Shown here piece by piece: positions 53,753-62,729 of a stretch of 64,000 bases of DNA (its first letter is position 1; the number at the start of each line of letters is the position of its first letter). The translations under genes and the position numbers were made by a program. This DNA comes from Leptospira sp. (GTDB lineage Bacteria > Spirochaetota > Leptospiria > Leptospirales > Leptospiraceae), in contig JAPZTS010000013.1 in assembly GCA_027533185.1 (NCBI GenBank), positions 1 to 64,000 of the forward strand, read 5' to 3'. Under the pieces are notes generated by a model. The model was not told the origin of the DNA, made no database searches, and saw only the letters and a list, made by a program, of their open reading frames with translations.

Positions 53753-54343
53753 ATGAAATTCGTTACTCTAAAACTAGTAGCTATCAGTTTTTTTATTTTT
53801 GGTTTAGTGTTTTCCGTTTGTACAGAACCTAAACCTAAAGAACCCATTCTCACGCCACCAATAAGTGTTCGTTTTGTGGTCGATGGTGAAACGAAAACAT
53901 TCTACTATAATCCTAATTTTTTAGCGGAGTTTGTGGATCCAGGTCAGTCTTCTGCATTTCAAAAGTCTGGACAAAGTTTGAAAACCAAGTCAGGTTGGGT
54001 TTTACACAATTCAAAGAATATTGATAAAAATTTGATCCAAAGGAACAAAAATATTCAGTCAAAAATCACTGAAGTTTATTCCATAAGTCCTGATCAAACA
54101 AATGCATTAGTCGTCTTTCCTGGAACACTCATAGTCAGATTTTTATCGAAACCATCAGAACCCGAATTGGATAAAATTCAATTAGAGCAAGGAATCCGTT
54201 TAAAAAAGATTTTACATGGAACGCTTGTTACCTTTTCGATACCAGCTGGACCTTATTTTGAGGACTTTGTAGAGAAGATGAAGGCTTATCCCAATATTTC
54301 AGAAGTTTACCCTGACACGGCAGTTGAAAAAGCACTAAAATGA
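53753..54343 (+). CDS. Lipoprotein resembling a subtilase prodomain/inhibitor
   Basis: A 196-residue lipoprotein starting 7 nt after the protease stop, with a GGAAGG ribosome site. The lipobox ends at Cys23 (LVFSVC). Residues about 115-192 show the pattern of a subtilase prodomain (I9 or fervidolysin type): a TLIVRF strand, a PELDKIQLEQG helix, ILHGTLVTFSIPAG, then a DFVEKMKAYPNISEVYPD ending that matches the kLxxxPgVexVEPn motif. The upstream protease lacks such a domain. The simplest inference is a chaperone or inhibitor supplied in trans, at the same membrane. The first 90 residues of the mature part are novel. Confidence 0.6.
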   Translation: MKFVTLKLVAISFFIFGLVFSVCTEPKPKEPILTPPISVRFVVDGETKTFYYNPNFLAEFVDPGQSSAFQKSGQSLKTKSGWVLHNSKNIDKNLIQRNKNIQSKITEVYSISPDQTNALVVFPGTLIVRFLSKPSEPELDKIQLEQGIRLKKILHGTLVTFSIPAGPYFEDFVEKMKAYPNISEVYPDTAVEKALK

Positions 54344-54382
54344 AAGGATGGAAGTTTTCCATTTCCTTCTTTCATTTTTTTT
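54341..54382 (+). terminator. Intrinsic terminator of the S8 protease operon
   Basis: A purine-rich strand beginning TGAAAGGATGGAA pairs with TTCCATTTCCTTCTTTCA with bulges, followed by a run of eight T's. It begins at the stop codon of the prodomain-like gene. Confidence 0.5.
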
Positions 54383-54511
54383 CGTTTCTGGAATCAAAGC
54401 TGGAATTGAAGAGAATCAAGGAGATAGGCCAGAAAACAGTATGATTTTATCCAAAGGAATTCAGACCAAATAATTAAATGACGAGAAAAATCAAAAGAAT
54501 ACGATTATGAT

Positions 54512-55012
54512 ATGCGCTCTGTTTTGATTTTTTTACTCATCTTTCTGAACACCGTCTCTTGCAAATCAACGGAAAATACATGCGAAGTTAAATCCTGTTT
54601 GAATGGATGGCAGGTAATTGAGTATCCGAACGGTGACCAGTATGAAGGACATTTTTATAATGATTTAAAGGAAGGAATTGGAATCTATCGTTATGCAAAT
54701 GGAGATCGATATGAGGGATTCTATCGAAATGATTTAAGACACGGCGAAGGGATATATTTCTACCAGAATGGGGACCGATTTGAGGGCAAATATCAAAATG
54801 GAAAAAGGAATGGCTCGGGAAAGTATACCTTTTCGGATGGCAGTTTTTTTGTTGGAGATTGGAAGGACAATCAATTCTCTGGCTACACACGACTACTAAA
54901 TCCAAAACAAAGTTTGGTGCTAGAAGGGTATTGGAGCGGATCCCAATTTCAAAAAGAACAATCGATTTTCCGTTCAGACCAACTTCAAACTAAGGAGAAA
55001 GTCAGCGAATAG
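54512..55012 (+). CDS. MORN-repeat lipoprotein
   Basis: A 166-residue lipoprotein whose signal peptide ends in TVSC (Cys17). Four MORN repeats follow (about residues 38-130), each with the pattern YPNGDQYEGHFYNDLKEG and YANGDRYEGFYRNDLRHG; a fourth ends FVGDWKDNQFSG. MORN repeats bind lipid or protein partners. No catalytic domain is present. It overlaps the convergent metF gene by 11 nt. It follows the protease terminator and so is probably a separate transcription unit. Confidence 0.85.
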   Translation: MRSVLIFLLIFLNTVSCKSTENTCEVKSCLNGWQVIEYPNGDQYEGHFYNDLKEGIGIYRYANGDRYEGFYRNDLRHGEGIYFYQNGDRFEGKYQNGKRNGSGKYTFSDGSFFVGDWKDNQFSGYTRLLNPKQSLVLEGYWSGSQFQKEQSIFRSDQLQTKEKVSE

Positions 55013-55895
55013 ACTTTAAATTTCGAATACCTAAAGAATCATAAATTTTACGTGTCGCCTTAGATTTGTTTAGTGTATACATGTGTATGCCCGCAATTTT
55101 ATGATCGAGCAAATCTCGAACCTGTTCCGTCGCCCAGTGGATACCTACATTTTCTGCGTATTCATCATCTTCCGCTCTGGATAATGCTTTTAGAAGTTTG
55201 GCCGGAAATTTTGACCCGAGGGCCAACTCTGCCATCCGCGCCATACCCTTGCGAGATGTAACAGGCATAATGCCAGCTATAATCGGTACTTTAATGCCTG
55301 CAATTTCACACCTTTCAACAAAATCATAAAAGTCTGCGTTATTAAAAAAAAGTTGCGTACAAATATAGTCCGCACCTTGATCAACTTTCCATTTGAGATA
55401 CTCAATTTCTTTTAAGCGATTTGGCGTAGATGGATGGCCTTCGGGAAATCCAGCAACACCAACTCCCATTTCAAGAAATTCCTTTTTTATGAAAGAAACA
55501 AGCTCACCGGCAAATTCAAATCCATTTTCTGTTTTTATAAACTCGCTCTGCCCTTTTGGAGGATCACCTCTGAGAGCCATAATATTATGAATTCCAGATG
55601 CTTTATATCTGTTCAAGATGCTGTTTATCTCGTCCTTTGTTGATCCAACACACGTTAAATGGCTTACAATTGTCAAACCTGTCTTCTCTTGCAACTTAAC
55701 AACAAGGTCATGAGTTAAGTCTCGAGTGGATCCACCCGCACCGTAGGTAACGCTAACGTAAGCGGGATTGAGATCCGAAAGTTCTTGGATGGTTCGGAAG
55801 AGATCTAGAGATGCCTCCTCGTTTTTGGGAGGGAAAAATTCAAAACTGATTGAGATTTCTCTTTGCTTTAAGACTTCCGAAATATGCATATTCAC
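55002..55895 (-). CDS. metF: Methylenetetrahydrofolate reductase
   Basis: A 297-residue FAD TIM-barrel that reduces 5,10-methylenetetrahydrofolate to 5-methyltetrahydrofolate for methionine synthesis. Typical segments are SISFEFFPPKNEEA (about 14-28), VTYGAGGSTRD (about 49-59), GIHNIMALRGDPP (about 97-109), AGFPEGHP and DYICTQLFFNNADFYDF. The length is the same as E. coli MetF (296). It is the second gene after an SDR gene (7-nt gap). The stop region overlaps the MORN gene by 11 nt. Confidence 0.95.
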   Translation of the reverse strand: MNMHISEVLKQREISISFEFFPPKNEEASLDLFRTIQELSDLNPAYVSVTYGAGGSTRDLTHDLVVKLQEKTGLTIVSHLTCVGSTKDEINSILNRYKASGIHNIMALRGDPPKGQSEFIKTENGFEFAGELVSFIKKEFLEMGVGVAGFPEGHPSTPNRLKEIEYLKWKVDQGADYICTQLFFNNADFYDFVERCEIAGIKVPIIAGIMPVTSRKGMARMAELALGSKFPAKLLKALSRAEDDEYAENVGIHWATEQVRDLLDHKIAGIHMYTLNKSKATRKIYDSLGIRNLKSIR

Positions 55896-55901
55896 TACTC
55901 T

Positions 55902-56717
55902 TTAAACCCGAATATTTTTCTCAAGTCCCTTGTTTGCTAAAAGCCAACCTTTCGAGGCTTTTGTTTTGACCGCAAGCCATAGGGAAAATTTAGGGAAGAG
56001 CGCTGGAAGGTGAACAACGGAAAAACGAAGGTATCCAGGAACTAAAACTTCCCCAGGATTATTCAGGATCGCCTTTCTGATAGCATTTACGACTTGAATG
56101 GGTTCAATAATTGGCGTGAAGATCGAGGGTTTAACACCTTCAGTCATTCGGGTTTTGACCATACTTGGACAAATCCAGCTAACTGCTAGGTTCGTATCGT
56201 AGAATTCCATACGTAGTGCTTGCGAAAATCCAACTACAGCGTGTTTTGTGGCAGAATAAACCGCAGTTCCTTCAGAGCCAAATTTACCTGCAATACTTGC
56301 GAGATTGATGATTGAGGATTTATTTTCTGAGATTAAAAAAGGCAATAGAGAGTGTGTTAGTTGGACTAGACCTAAAATATTAATTTGAATGGTTTTTTCC
56401 CAAACGAAAAAGTCCTTCTCAATAAAAGATCCAGAAGGAGCAATGCCCGCATTATTGATCAAGATTTGGAATTTGATTTTTTGCTTTTTTAGATTTTTTA
56501 CTAATTTTTCAATATCTTGCGAATTCGAGATATCACAAACAAACCCATAAAATTTCCGACCAGAAGCTTCTACGACCTCTTTGGTTTTTTTAATGAGATT
56601 CGAATCCAAATCCACTCCGATGATATCATTTCCATCTTTAGCAAGAAGTTCAGCTGTCAAAAGTCCGATTCCCATTCCGGAACCAGTGATCAAAATTGTA
56701 TTCTCCGACTGTTTCAT
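55902..56717 (-). CDS. Short-chain dehydrogenase/reductase
   Basis: A 271-residue classical SDR. The nucleotide-binding GSGMGIG motif lies at about residues 12-18 (normal TGxxxGIG), NNAG at about 88-91, and the catalytic Ser/Tyr/Lys are in NLASIAG and YSATKHAV (about 140-165). The acidic residue after the second strand (GVDLDSN) suggests NAD(H) preference. A C-terminal hydrophobic stretch (RFSVVHLPALFPKFSLWLAV) is typical of SDRs acting on lipids or membrane substrates. It is upstream of metF on the same transcript, and the substrate is unknown. Confidence 0.9.
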   Translation of the reverse strand: MKQSENTILITGSGMGIGLLTAELLAKDGNDIIGVDLDSNLIKKTKEVVEASGRKFYGFVCDISNSQDIEKLVKNLKKQKIKFQILINNAGIAPSGSFIEKDFFVWEKTIQINILGLVQLTHSLLPFLISENKSSIINLASIAGKFGSEGTAVYSATKHAVVGFSQALRMEFYDTNLAVSWICPSMVKTRMTEGVKPSIFTPIIEPIQVVNAIRKAILNNPGEVLVPGYLRFSVVHLPALFPKFSLWLAVKTKASKGWLLANKGLEKNIRV

Positions 56718-56779
56718 AGTTTCAAACTTACATATTTTTTTCTTTCGTCAATTGTATTCGAAACGAAAACTGAGTTGAG

Positions 56780-57535
56780 ATGCCTTACAAATTGCTAAAG
56801 TCTGAATTGGGCCAGAGAATTGCCCAAACATCCTCAACGAATGATTGGATCAAAAATCCGTCGATACCATATGGAGCTTGGGTTTTATCCGAGGAACAGA
56901 CTTCGGGGAAAGGTCGAGGTAATCACGTATGGCTAACCTTAGGCGATGAGCCATTTATTTTTTCCGGGAAAATTCAAATCCCCGCTCATGATCTATCCTT
57001 GCCTTTATTTTCTTTATTTGCCGCAAGAGCATTACTGAAAACGATATTTCATTTCTTTCCTGATAGGTTAGAGGATACAACCATCAAATGGCCAAACGAT
57101 ATTTATCGTGGTGATAAAAAAGTATCTGGAATTCTGATAGAATCTGAGTTTGTCCATGGTTTGTATTCCATTGTTATCGGAATAGGACTGAATTTTTATG
57201 GGACGAATATAACAAAAGATTTGGAACAAATTGCAACCTTTGTGTCAGATCGTCCTTTGGAAGAGGGTAGATTGGAACAGTTTGCCTTCCATCTTATCGA
57301 AGAAATGAATGCCAGTGTCATCCATCTTCTTGATCCAGGTCAAATTTTAAAAGAGCTTGTTTGGATAGAATCATACTCCTATCTAAAGGATCAGGTCGTT
57401 GAGGCAGAACTCAATGGAAAAATGGTTCGCGGAAGAGTTTTGGGGTTTGATGAATTTGGATTCCTTTTAATTATGACCGAGTCAGGCGAAAAAATTGAAT
57501 TAATGGATTCATCACCAAATTTTCGGATCGTTTAA
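56780..57535 (+). CDS. birA: Biotin-[acetyl-CoA-carboxylase] ligase
   Basis: A 251-residue class I biotin protein ligase with no DNA-binding N-terminal domain. The biotin loop is GKGRGNHVWLT (about residues 45-55), followed by the KWPNDIY motif and KVSGILIESEF (about 115-125). A short SH3-like C-terminal domain follows (about 205-251). It attaches biotin to acetyl-CoA carboxylase. The coaX gene follows directly, so the two probably form an operon that feeds cofactor supply. Confidence 0.9.
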   Translation: MPYKLLKSELGQRIAQTSSTNDWIKNPSIPYGAWVLSEEQTSGKGRGNHVWLTLGDEPFIFSGKIQIPAHDLSLPLFSLFAARALLKTIFHFFPDRLEDTTIKWPNDIYRGDKKVSGILIESEFVHGLYSIVIGIGLNFYGTNITKDLEQIATFVSDRPLEEGRLEQFAFHLIEEMNASVIHLLDPGQILKELVWIESYSYLKDQVVEAELNGKMVRGRVLGFDEFGFLLIMTESGEKIELMDSSPNFRIV

Positions 57536-58327
57536 ATGTCAGAAAAACCTTTGCTCTTAGTCATCGATGTTGGAAATACAAATACCGTATTCGGAATCTT
57601 TCAGGAAGGTAGTGAAGAACCTGATTTCCATAAAAGAACAGTTACCCGGCGAGATCGAACTTCGGATGAACTTGGTCTATTTTTAAAGGGTTTTTTAACG
57701 CAAGAAAATGTTCGTTCTGAGAGGATTAAGAGGGCTATTTACTCCTCAGTAGTTCCAAGTTTAAACCCCATCATTGAACGTATGTTAGAAGATTGGTTTG
57801 ATGTAAATCCGAAAAGAATTACTTACGAAATGAATCTCAATTTTGGAATCAGCTATCCTAGACCCTTTGAAATTGGTGCCGACAGACTTGTGAATGCCGC
57901 TTACTGTGCAAAAAACTATCGGAATAAAAAAGCAATCCTAGTGGATTTGGGAACTGCAACAACCTTTTGTGTAATCAATGAAAAGCCAGAATACGTTGGT
58001 GGAGTGATTGCCCCGGGTCTGAAAATATCTATGGATGCACTTACACGGAATACAGCCCAGCTTCCTCCAATCGTATTTGAATCACCCAAAAAGGTGTTAG
58101 GTGGTTCGACTGTAGAATCCATTCAAGCTGGCTTTTTTTATGGCTGGGTTGGTCTACTTCGTGAAATTGTAAGGGCTATCAAAGAGGAACAACCTGGAGA
58201 CTATGTTGTAGTAGGAACAGGAGGTCTAGTCAGTACGATTCATGCCTCGCATAACCAAGTTTTTGATGAGATTGATCCAATGATGACTCTCAAAGGTCTT
58301 AAAATTTTAGCTGATTTAAATATTTAA
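57536..58327 (+). CDS. coaX: Type III pantothenate kinase
   Basis: A 263-residue kinase of the ASKHA fold that performs the first step of coenzyme A synthesis. Motifs are [14 protein letters not shown] (about residues 8-21), [28 protein letters not shown] (about 105-119) and [14 protein letters not shown] (phosphate loop 2). CoaX is the potassium-dependent type that replaces CoaA in many bacteria. It starts directly after the birA stop. Its end overlaps the convergent SGNH hydrolase gene by 12 nt. Confidence 0.95.
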   Translation: MSEKPLLLVIDVGNTNTVFGIFQEGSEEPDFHKRTVTRRDRTSDELGLFLKGFLTQENVRSERIKRAIYSSVVPSLNPIIERMLEDWFDVNPKRITYEMNLNFGISYPRPFEIGADRLVNAAYCAKNYRNKKAILVDLGTATTFCVINEKPEYVGGVIAPGLKISMDALTRNTAQLPPIVFESPKKVLGGSTVESIQAGFFYGWVGLLREIVRAIKEEQPGDYVVVGTGGLVSTIHASHNQVFDEIDPMMTLKGLKILADLNI

Positions 58328-58966
58328 ACCAAGAATCTGTTTTGCTAAAGCATCACCGATCAATTGGTATCCTGTTTCGTTCGGATGAATGGGATCTGAA
58401 AGTGGATAGAGTGGAATGGTTTGGTTTTCGAAGATTGTTTGTAGATCCACAACAGAAAACTTCGGTGATTGTTTTGCTAAGTCCGAAATAGTTTGGTTGT
58501 TTGCTGAGATAACTGGCTGGATGGAAATCATATTTGTCAATGGAAGTTTACATAGAATTAAATTTGGACTGGTATGAATCGTTAAATGATCCATCAGACT
58601 TTGGTAATTTTCACGGAATCCAATACTCCCTGTTACCATCGCGTCGTTTGTCCCAAGTTCGATGATAAATAGATCAGCCTCCGATGAGTGTAATTGGCTT
58701 TTACGACCTAACCAATCTGAAACAGTAAATCCCGCGATCGATAGGTCGCGTACGACAAATTGGCTTGGCAGTTTAGTTCGTAAGTAAAAACCATCCGACC
58801 ATTCAGATAGAGAATCGCCGACAATTGTGATTCGTTTTTGCATATTCAAGCTTCCTAAAATGGCGAGACTAGGATTTTCTTTATTATCTGAGTAATAACA
58901 GTTATTTAGCGAACTTATCAAAATCAATAGAAAGACGAATTTGATTAATTTAGATCGAAATTTCAA
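58316..58966 (-). CDS. SGNH/GDSL-type hydrolase lipoprotein
   Basis: A 216-residue protein. A signal peptide ends in the lipobox-like SSLNNC, so surface or periplasmic attachment is likely. The GDSL motif is IVGDSLSEW (about residues 48-56), block II Gly is in DLSIAGFTV and the block III motif is LGTNDAM. The C-terminal [11 protein letters not shown] supplies the Asp-x-x-His pair. It would hydrolyse an ester or acyl group on a glycan or lipid. It ends the STAS-glycosyltransferase-SGNH minus-strand group. The start is a TTG; an internal ATG at 58843 is possible but would remove the lipobox. Confidence 0.8.
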   Translation of the reverse strand: MKFRSKLIKFVFLLILISSLNNCYYSDNKENPSLAILGSLNMQKRITIVGDSLSEWSDGFYLRTKLPSQFVVRDLSIAGFTVSDWLGRKSQLHSSEADLFIIELGTNDAMVTGSIGFRENYQSLMDHLTIHTSPNLILCKLPLTNMISIQPVISANNQTISDLAKQSPKFSVVDLQTIFENQTIPLYPLSDPIHPNETGYQLIGDALAKQILGLNI

Positions 58967-58975
58967 TTCACAAAC

Positions 58976-60436
58976 CTATTTTTTCGGAACAGTATCTTTT
59001 ATAAACACTGTCGTTTTGAAATTCATCCAGTGCTCTCGGCCAACAGGAATCTCCCAATGGAACCGTTTCCAATTTTTCCCTGAAGATAGGTGAGATTTAA
59101 TTGTTTGGTTCATCAGATTTTCGTCATAAAAGATAAAAGCATCCATACTCTGAATTGTATTTTGATAGGCTAAAGTAGGAATCTCTAGTTCACCAGGAAT
59201 GAACTCATAAAGTCGAGAATTGGGAAGCTTTTTTCTCAAATAAAAATAAGGGTCTGGTATTGACTGAATGTAGATATACTTTGAATTTTTTAAAAGATTA
59301 CTAAGTTTGGAAAACTGTTCATTTTGAATTGTTACAGTATCGTATTTTTGCCAATGAATATAATGATTGTAGATAAGTCCAAAATAGGTCAAACTGATTG
59401 CACCTAACATCAGATATTTACCAATTGGTAATTTTTTGTAGAGATATACAAATCCAAAAGTCAACGGAAACAGACTATGTACTACATACCATCCCTCCGA
59501 AGATGTGTATAAAGAGAAAAAAACTACGGATATCCAAATCCAATAAAAAACATGAGAAGATGATAATTTACGTAGTTTTTTATAATCTGAAATTGAGAGA
59601 TAACTCATGAATCCCAATTGGAGTATGAAGAGAGAAAGTTTGAGCTTGGAGAAAGTAAATCCATATGCAAATACTTTAACTTTGTCGATCCAAGTAAAAG
59701 ACTCAAATAAAGTTCTTTTTCTGGTGAGTTGAGATCCAAATTGGATCAAAAAAAGATTCCAATCAGGGTGAATGTAAACAATCCAAAAAATAATAGGTAA
59801 AATAGCACCCATTCCAAACAACAAAGTTGTCTTAATTTTCTTAGGTTCATTCAAAATTAAAAATAAAAATGAAACCAAACCAAGCGAGCCACCAATAGGA
59901 TGTGATAAAAATGACATCGATACAAAAAGTCCGGTAAAAAAAATCGAAAGTTTATTTTCTCTCTTTGAAATAGCAAGATACAAACTGAACAAAAAAAACA
60001 AGGCTGTTAGACCCTCCATCCTTCCTGCTCCACCGAAGCGGAAGAGAAGTGGTTCCCAAACGATTAAAGTAAACCCACATAACTTCTGTTTGAGATTAAA
60101 ATCATAAAAGTCCAGAATTTTAATAAAAATAAGTGCAGAACAAAAAAAGCAGAAAATATTGAAATACCTGCCCACAAGAAGAGAGTCTGGGAAAACCTTA
60201 AGAAGAGAACCTAATATAAGAACAAAGTTGGGTGGCATCCAAAGAGTTTTTGACTCCATACCTGGAATCAAACCATCAAGAACTTGCGTTGCCATGATGT
60301 TCCGGGTTGCTAGTGAATAGGCAGGAGAGAAAAACAGAACTTCATCAGGCCAAATCACAGGCAATGAGCCTTGATTGACCCAAACTTGGAAAAAAAAGAG
60401 AAGTGTGACACACCAAAATGCAATCTTGGCGATCAC
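58976..60436 (-). CDS. GT-C type membrane glycosyltransferase-like protein
   Basis: A membrane protein of about 486 residues with around 11 hydrophobic helices. A first periplasmic loop includes IWPDEVLFFSPAYSL, with the acidic D-E pair typical of GT-C (ArnT/Pmt-type) active sites. A large C-terminal soluble domain follows the helices. I chose the GTG at 60436, just after the upstream STAS stop; the frame open to 60517 begins with a TTG and overlaps the STAS gene by 68 nt. It is similar in architecture to the protein at 7270-8733. The donor lipid and acceptor are unknown. Confidence 0.65.
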   Translation of the reverse strand: MIAKIAFWCVTLLFFFQVWVNQGSLPVIWPDEVLFFSPAYSLATRNIMATQVLDGLIPGMESKTLWMPPNFVLILGSLLKVFPDSLLVGRYFNIFCFFCSALIFIKILDFYDFNLKQKLCGFTLIVWEPLLFRFGGAGRMEGLTALFFLFSLYLAISKRENKLSIFFTGLFVSMSFLSHPIGGSLGLVSFLFLILNEPKKIKTTLLFGMGAILPIIFWIVYIHPDWNLFLIQFGSQLTRKRTLFESFTWIDKVKVFAYGFTFSKLKLSLFILQLGFMSYLSISDYKKLRKLSSSHVFYWIWISVVFFSLYTSSEGWYVVHSLFPLTFGFVYLYKKLPIGKYLMLGAISLTYFGLIYNHYIHWQKYDTVTIQNEQFSKLSNLLKNSKYIYIQSIPDPYFYLRKKLPNSRLYEFIPGELEIPTLAYQNTIQSMDAFIFYDENLMNQTIKSHLSSGKNWKRFHWEIPVGREHWMNFKTTVFIKDTVPKK

Positions 60437-60449
60437 AGTAGTGCTGAGG

Positions 60450-60788
60450 TTATTTAGAAAGCGAGGCTGTAGCTTCCTGTTCGGTTTCAAATACTTCGAA
60501 GAGATCAAGTAGCTCAACTACATCAAAAACCTTTTTTACAGGCGGAGTGATGCAACAGAGTTTGAGTTTGCGACCTTGTTTGTCTAACTCACGTACCATT
60601 CCAACAAAGATACGAATCCCTGAGGAAGATATATAGGATATCAATTCAAGATTGATAATGATATCACCGTCACCCGACTGGACATCTTCCGCAAGTTTCG
60701 CCTCCACCTCATCCGAATGAGTGATATCCAAACGCCCATTCAAGTGGACCAAGGTGTGTTTTCCGATTTTTTTGGTTTTAATTTCCAA
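60450..60788 (-). CDS. STAS-domain anti-sigma factor antagonist-like protein
   Basis: A 112-residue single STAS domain. The switch serine lies in LISYISSSGIRIFVG (about residues 48-62), the place where anti-sigma factors phosphorylate SpoIIAA-like proteins. The C-terminal VVELLDLFEVFETEQ is normal. No anti-sigma factor or sigma factor gene is next to it, but a SpoIIE phosphatase with a membrane sensor is encoded at 38111 and might act on it; this link is inference. It is probably co-transcribed with the downstream glycosyltransferase. Confidence 0.9.
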   Translation of the reverse strand: MEIKTKKIGKHTLVHLNGRLDITHSDEVEAKLAEDVQSGDGDIIINLELISYISSSGIRIFVGMVRELDKQGRKLKLCCITPPVKKVFDVVELLDLFEVFETEQEATASLSK

Positions 60789-60843
60789 ATTGCGCCTACT
60801 TGGTGACTAGAATCCTCATTTATACGAAAGCTTCAAGAAATTT

Positions 60844-61479
60844 TTAAGCGGCTTTGTTTTCGGGGGAGGTAAAAAGTCGCAACGGATCAAATTCTACTGT
60901 CGGGAGAACTGTCTGAATTCGCTCTTTTGTGCTTAAGGCAGATCTATGTCCCAAAAACTCCTGGATCTCCCATATCGGGAAGCCTCTTTGATACAAGTGG
61001 TGAGCAATAAAATCCCGGATTTGGTTTCCGTTTATCTCTTTTGAGATCCAATTCCCAACCTCCTTAAGAATTTTTTGCAAAGAACGTAACGAACATTTCC
61101 CATTTCTCCCTGGAAACAAAAACTCATTTTTGGGGTAGTTGAATATATAACGATCCAGTTCTTTTGCAAATCCTTCATCGAAATGAATGACTCTTTGTTT
61201 CAGTTTTTCATTCGGTACAATGAGACATCGGGACTTATTTGTGGTCACATTTGCAATCCGAAGATTTGTTAGTTCCGAAAGAGTTGCACCGGTCAAAAAT
61301 AGAAACTTGACCATTATATAGTGAGCAAATTTTTTTCGTCGTAAATTGCTTAGAATTAAATCGATCTCGTTTTTCGAAATGGGACTTCCAATATCGATTT
61401 GATCCAATTCGATAGTTAGATTTTGGGGGAGTAGGATTGTTGGAATAATTTCTTCTTCTTTCAACTTAGTTTTCCACAT
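60844..61479 (-). CDS. Tyrosine-recombinase-fold protein without catalytic residues
   Basis: A 211-residue protein that follows the C-terminal catalytic domain of XerC/XerD-type recombinases. The segment LTGATLSELTNL (residues 62-73) corresponds to the first Arg motif but has Thr66 in place of Arg. NQIRDFIAHHL (152-162) keeps R155 but has Asn and Asp at the usual His positions, and LGHRS (176-180) keeps H178. The nucleophile Tyr position (about 187) is Arg, with no tyrosine nearby. It therefore cannot cut DNA by the normal chemistry. The start is the ATG at 61479, though no strong ribosome site is seen. Confidence 0.75.
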   Translation of the reverse strand: MWKTKLKEEEIIPTILLPQNLTIELDQIDIGSPISKNEIDLILSNLRRKKFAHYIMVKFLFLTGATLSELTNLRIANVTTNKSRCLIVPNEKLKQRVIHFDEGFAKELDRYIFNYPKNEFLFPGRNGKCSLRSLQKILKEVGNWISKEINGNQIRDFIAHHLYQRGFPIWEIQEFLGHRSALSTKERIQTVLPTVEFDPLRLFTSPENKAA

Positions 61480-61654
61480 CTTTGGTCTTACGAATAACAA
61501 ACAATTTGGAGAGTATTGTCACCAAACTATCGTTTTGATCCAAAAAAAAGAATAGATTTTGAAAAAAAATTCATCAGGTGTTTTAGTCGATTTTCTGCTT
61601 GATTCTTAGGCCAGTAAGGATTTCATTCTGGGAAAAACCTAAAGGAATCAATGG

Positions 61655-62725
61655 ATGGAATCATTAGAGCTAAAAACGACAGACCCAGAATTGCAACTTA
61701 CACCTGAAGATCTAAAAAAGGTAGATGAAATGGTCGGGCAGATCCAGCTCAAAGATCCAAATGATGTCATTCAGTTCGGTTCAGCAGCACAGGCAAAGGT
61801 TTCAGAATTTGCAGATAAAGTCCTCGCGGAGATCAAAACAAAGGACTCAGGCTATGCTGGAGAACTTCTAAATAACCTACTTTTTAAAATTAAGGATCTA
61901 AATCTCAGTGGGGTGGGTAGCGAAGGAAGTGCTCTTTCCAAAATTCCTATCATTGGTAGTATCTTCGATGCATCTCGTAGGTTTTTAGCGAAATATGAAG
62001 ACCTGCATGCTCAAATAGAAAAAATCATTGAAGAGCTTCATACTGCTCGCACGAATTTAACAAAAGATATCACTCTATTACAGGCATTATATGAAAAAAA
62101 TTTAGAATATTTCAAAGAAATTCAACTTTATATTGCAGCAGGAGATAAAAAAATCCAAGAGTTTCGAGAAAAAACTCTACCAGATCTTTTGGCAAAGGCT
62201 CAGGCACAGGGGGACACAATGTCCTCCCAAGCATACCAAGATTTCGTACAAATGGTGGACCGATTTGAAAAAAAAGTTCACGACCTAAAATTGAGTCGAA
62301 TCCTTGCTTTGCAAACTGGGCCACAGATTCGGCTCATTCAAAATGGAAATCAAGTCCTCGTAGAAAAAATCCAAAGTTCCATTTTGAATACGATTCCTCT
62401 TTGGAAAAATCAAATTGTAATTGCAATTGGTCTTTTTAGACAAAAGAAAGCACTCGAAGCTCAAAAGGAAGTGTCTAAAACCACAAACGACCTGATTCAA
62501 AAAAATGCCGAGATGTTAAAAACTGGTACTGTGGAGATTGCAAAGGAATCTGAAAAGGGAATCGTTGAAATTGAAACTCTAAAAAAAGTGAATCAACAAC
62601 TCATTGATACCATTACCGAAACTTTGAAAATACAAGAAGAAGGTCGTATGAAACGAAAGACTGCTGAGAAAGAATTGGTAAAACTCGAATCCGATATAAA
62701 ACAAAAACTTTTGGAATCCAAATAG
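61655..62725 (+). CDS. TelA-family toxic anion resistance protein
   Basis: A 356-residue, largely coiled-coil protein. Characteristic segments are SIFDASRRFLAKYEDLHAQI, HTARTNLTKDITLLQALYEKN and LQLYIAAGDKK, then IVIAIGLFRQKKALEAQKEVSK. An AAGGA site lies 8 nt before the ATG. TelA (KlaA) proteins are tied to tellurite and antibiotic tolerance, and occur with XpaC-like partners, as here. There is no membrane helix. The function in this organism is not shown by the sequence. Confidence 0.85.
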   Translation: MESLELKTTDPELQLTPEDLKKVDEMVGQIQLKDPNDVIQFGSAAQAKVSEFADKVLAEIKTKDSGYAGELLNNLLFKIKDLNLSGVGSEGSALSKIPIIGSIFDASRRFLAKYEDLHAQIEKIIEELHTARTNLTKDITLLQALYEKNLEYFKEIQLYIAAGDKKIQEFREKTLPDLLAKAQAQGDTMSSQAYQDFVQMVDRFEKKVHDLKLSRILALQTGPQIRLIQNGNQVLVEKIQSSILNTIPLWKNQIVIAIGLFRQKKALEAQKEVSKTTNDLIQKNAEMLKTGTVEIAKESEKGIVEIETLKKVNQQLIDTITETLKIQEEGRMKRKTAEKELVKLESDIKQKLLESK

Positions 62726-62729
62726 AGAA

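Noticed and set aside
54340..54444. A 34-codon open frame starting at the ATGA overlap after the prodomain-like gene
   Set aside because: It runs through the terminator hairpin and T run, has no recognisable signal or family and has biased low-complexity content.
60844..61479. An integrase that marks a mobile element
   Set aside because: Catalytic residues are missing, there are no flanking direct repeats or phage genes, and the neighbours are housekeeping genes.
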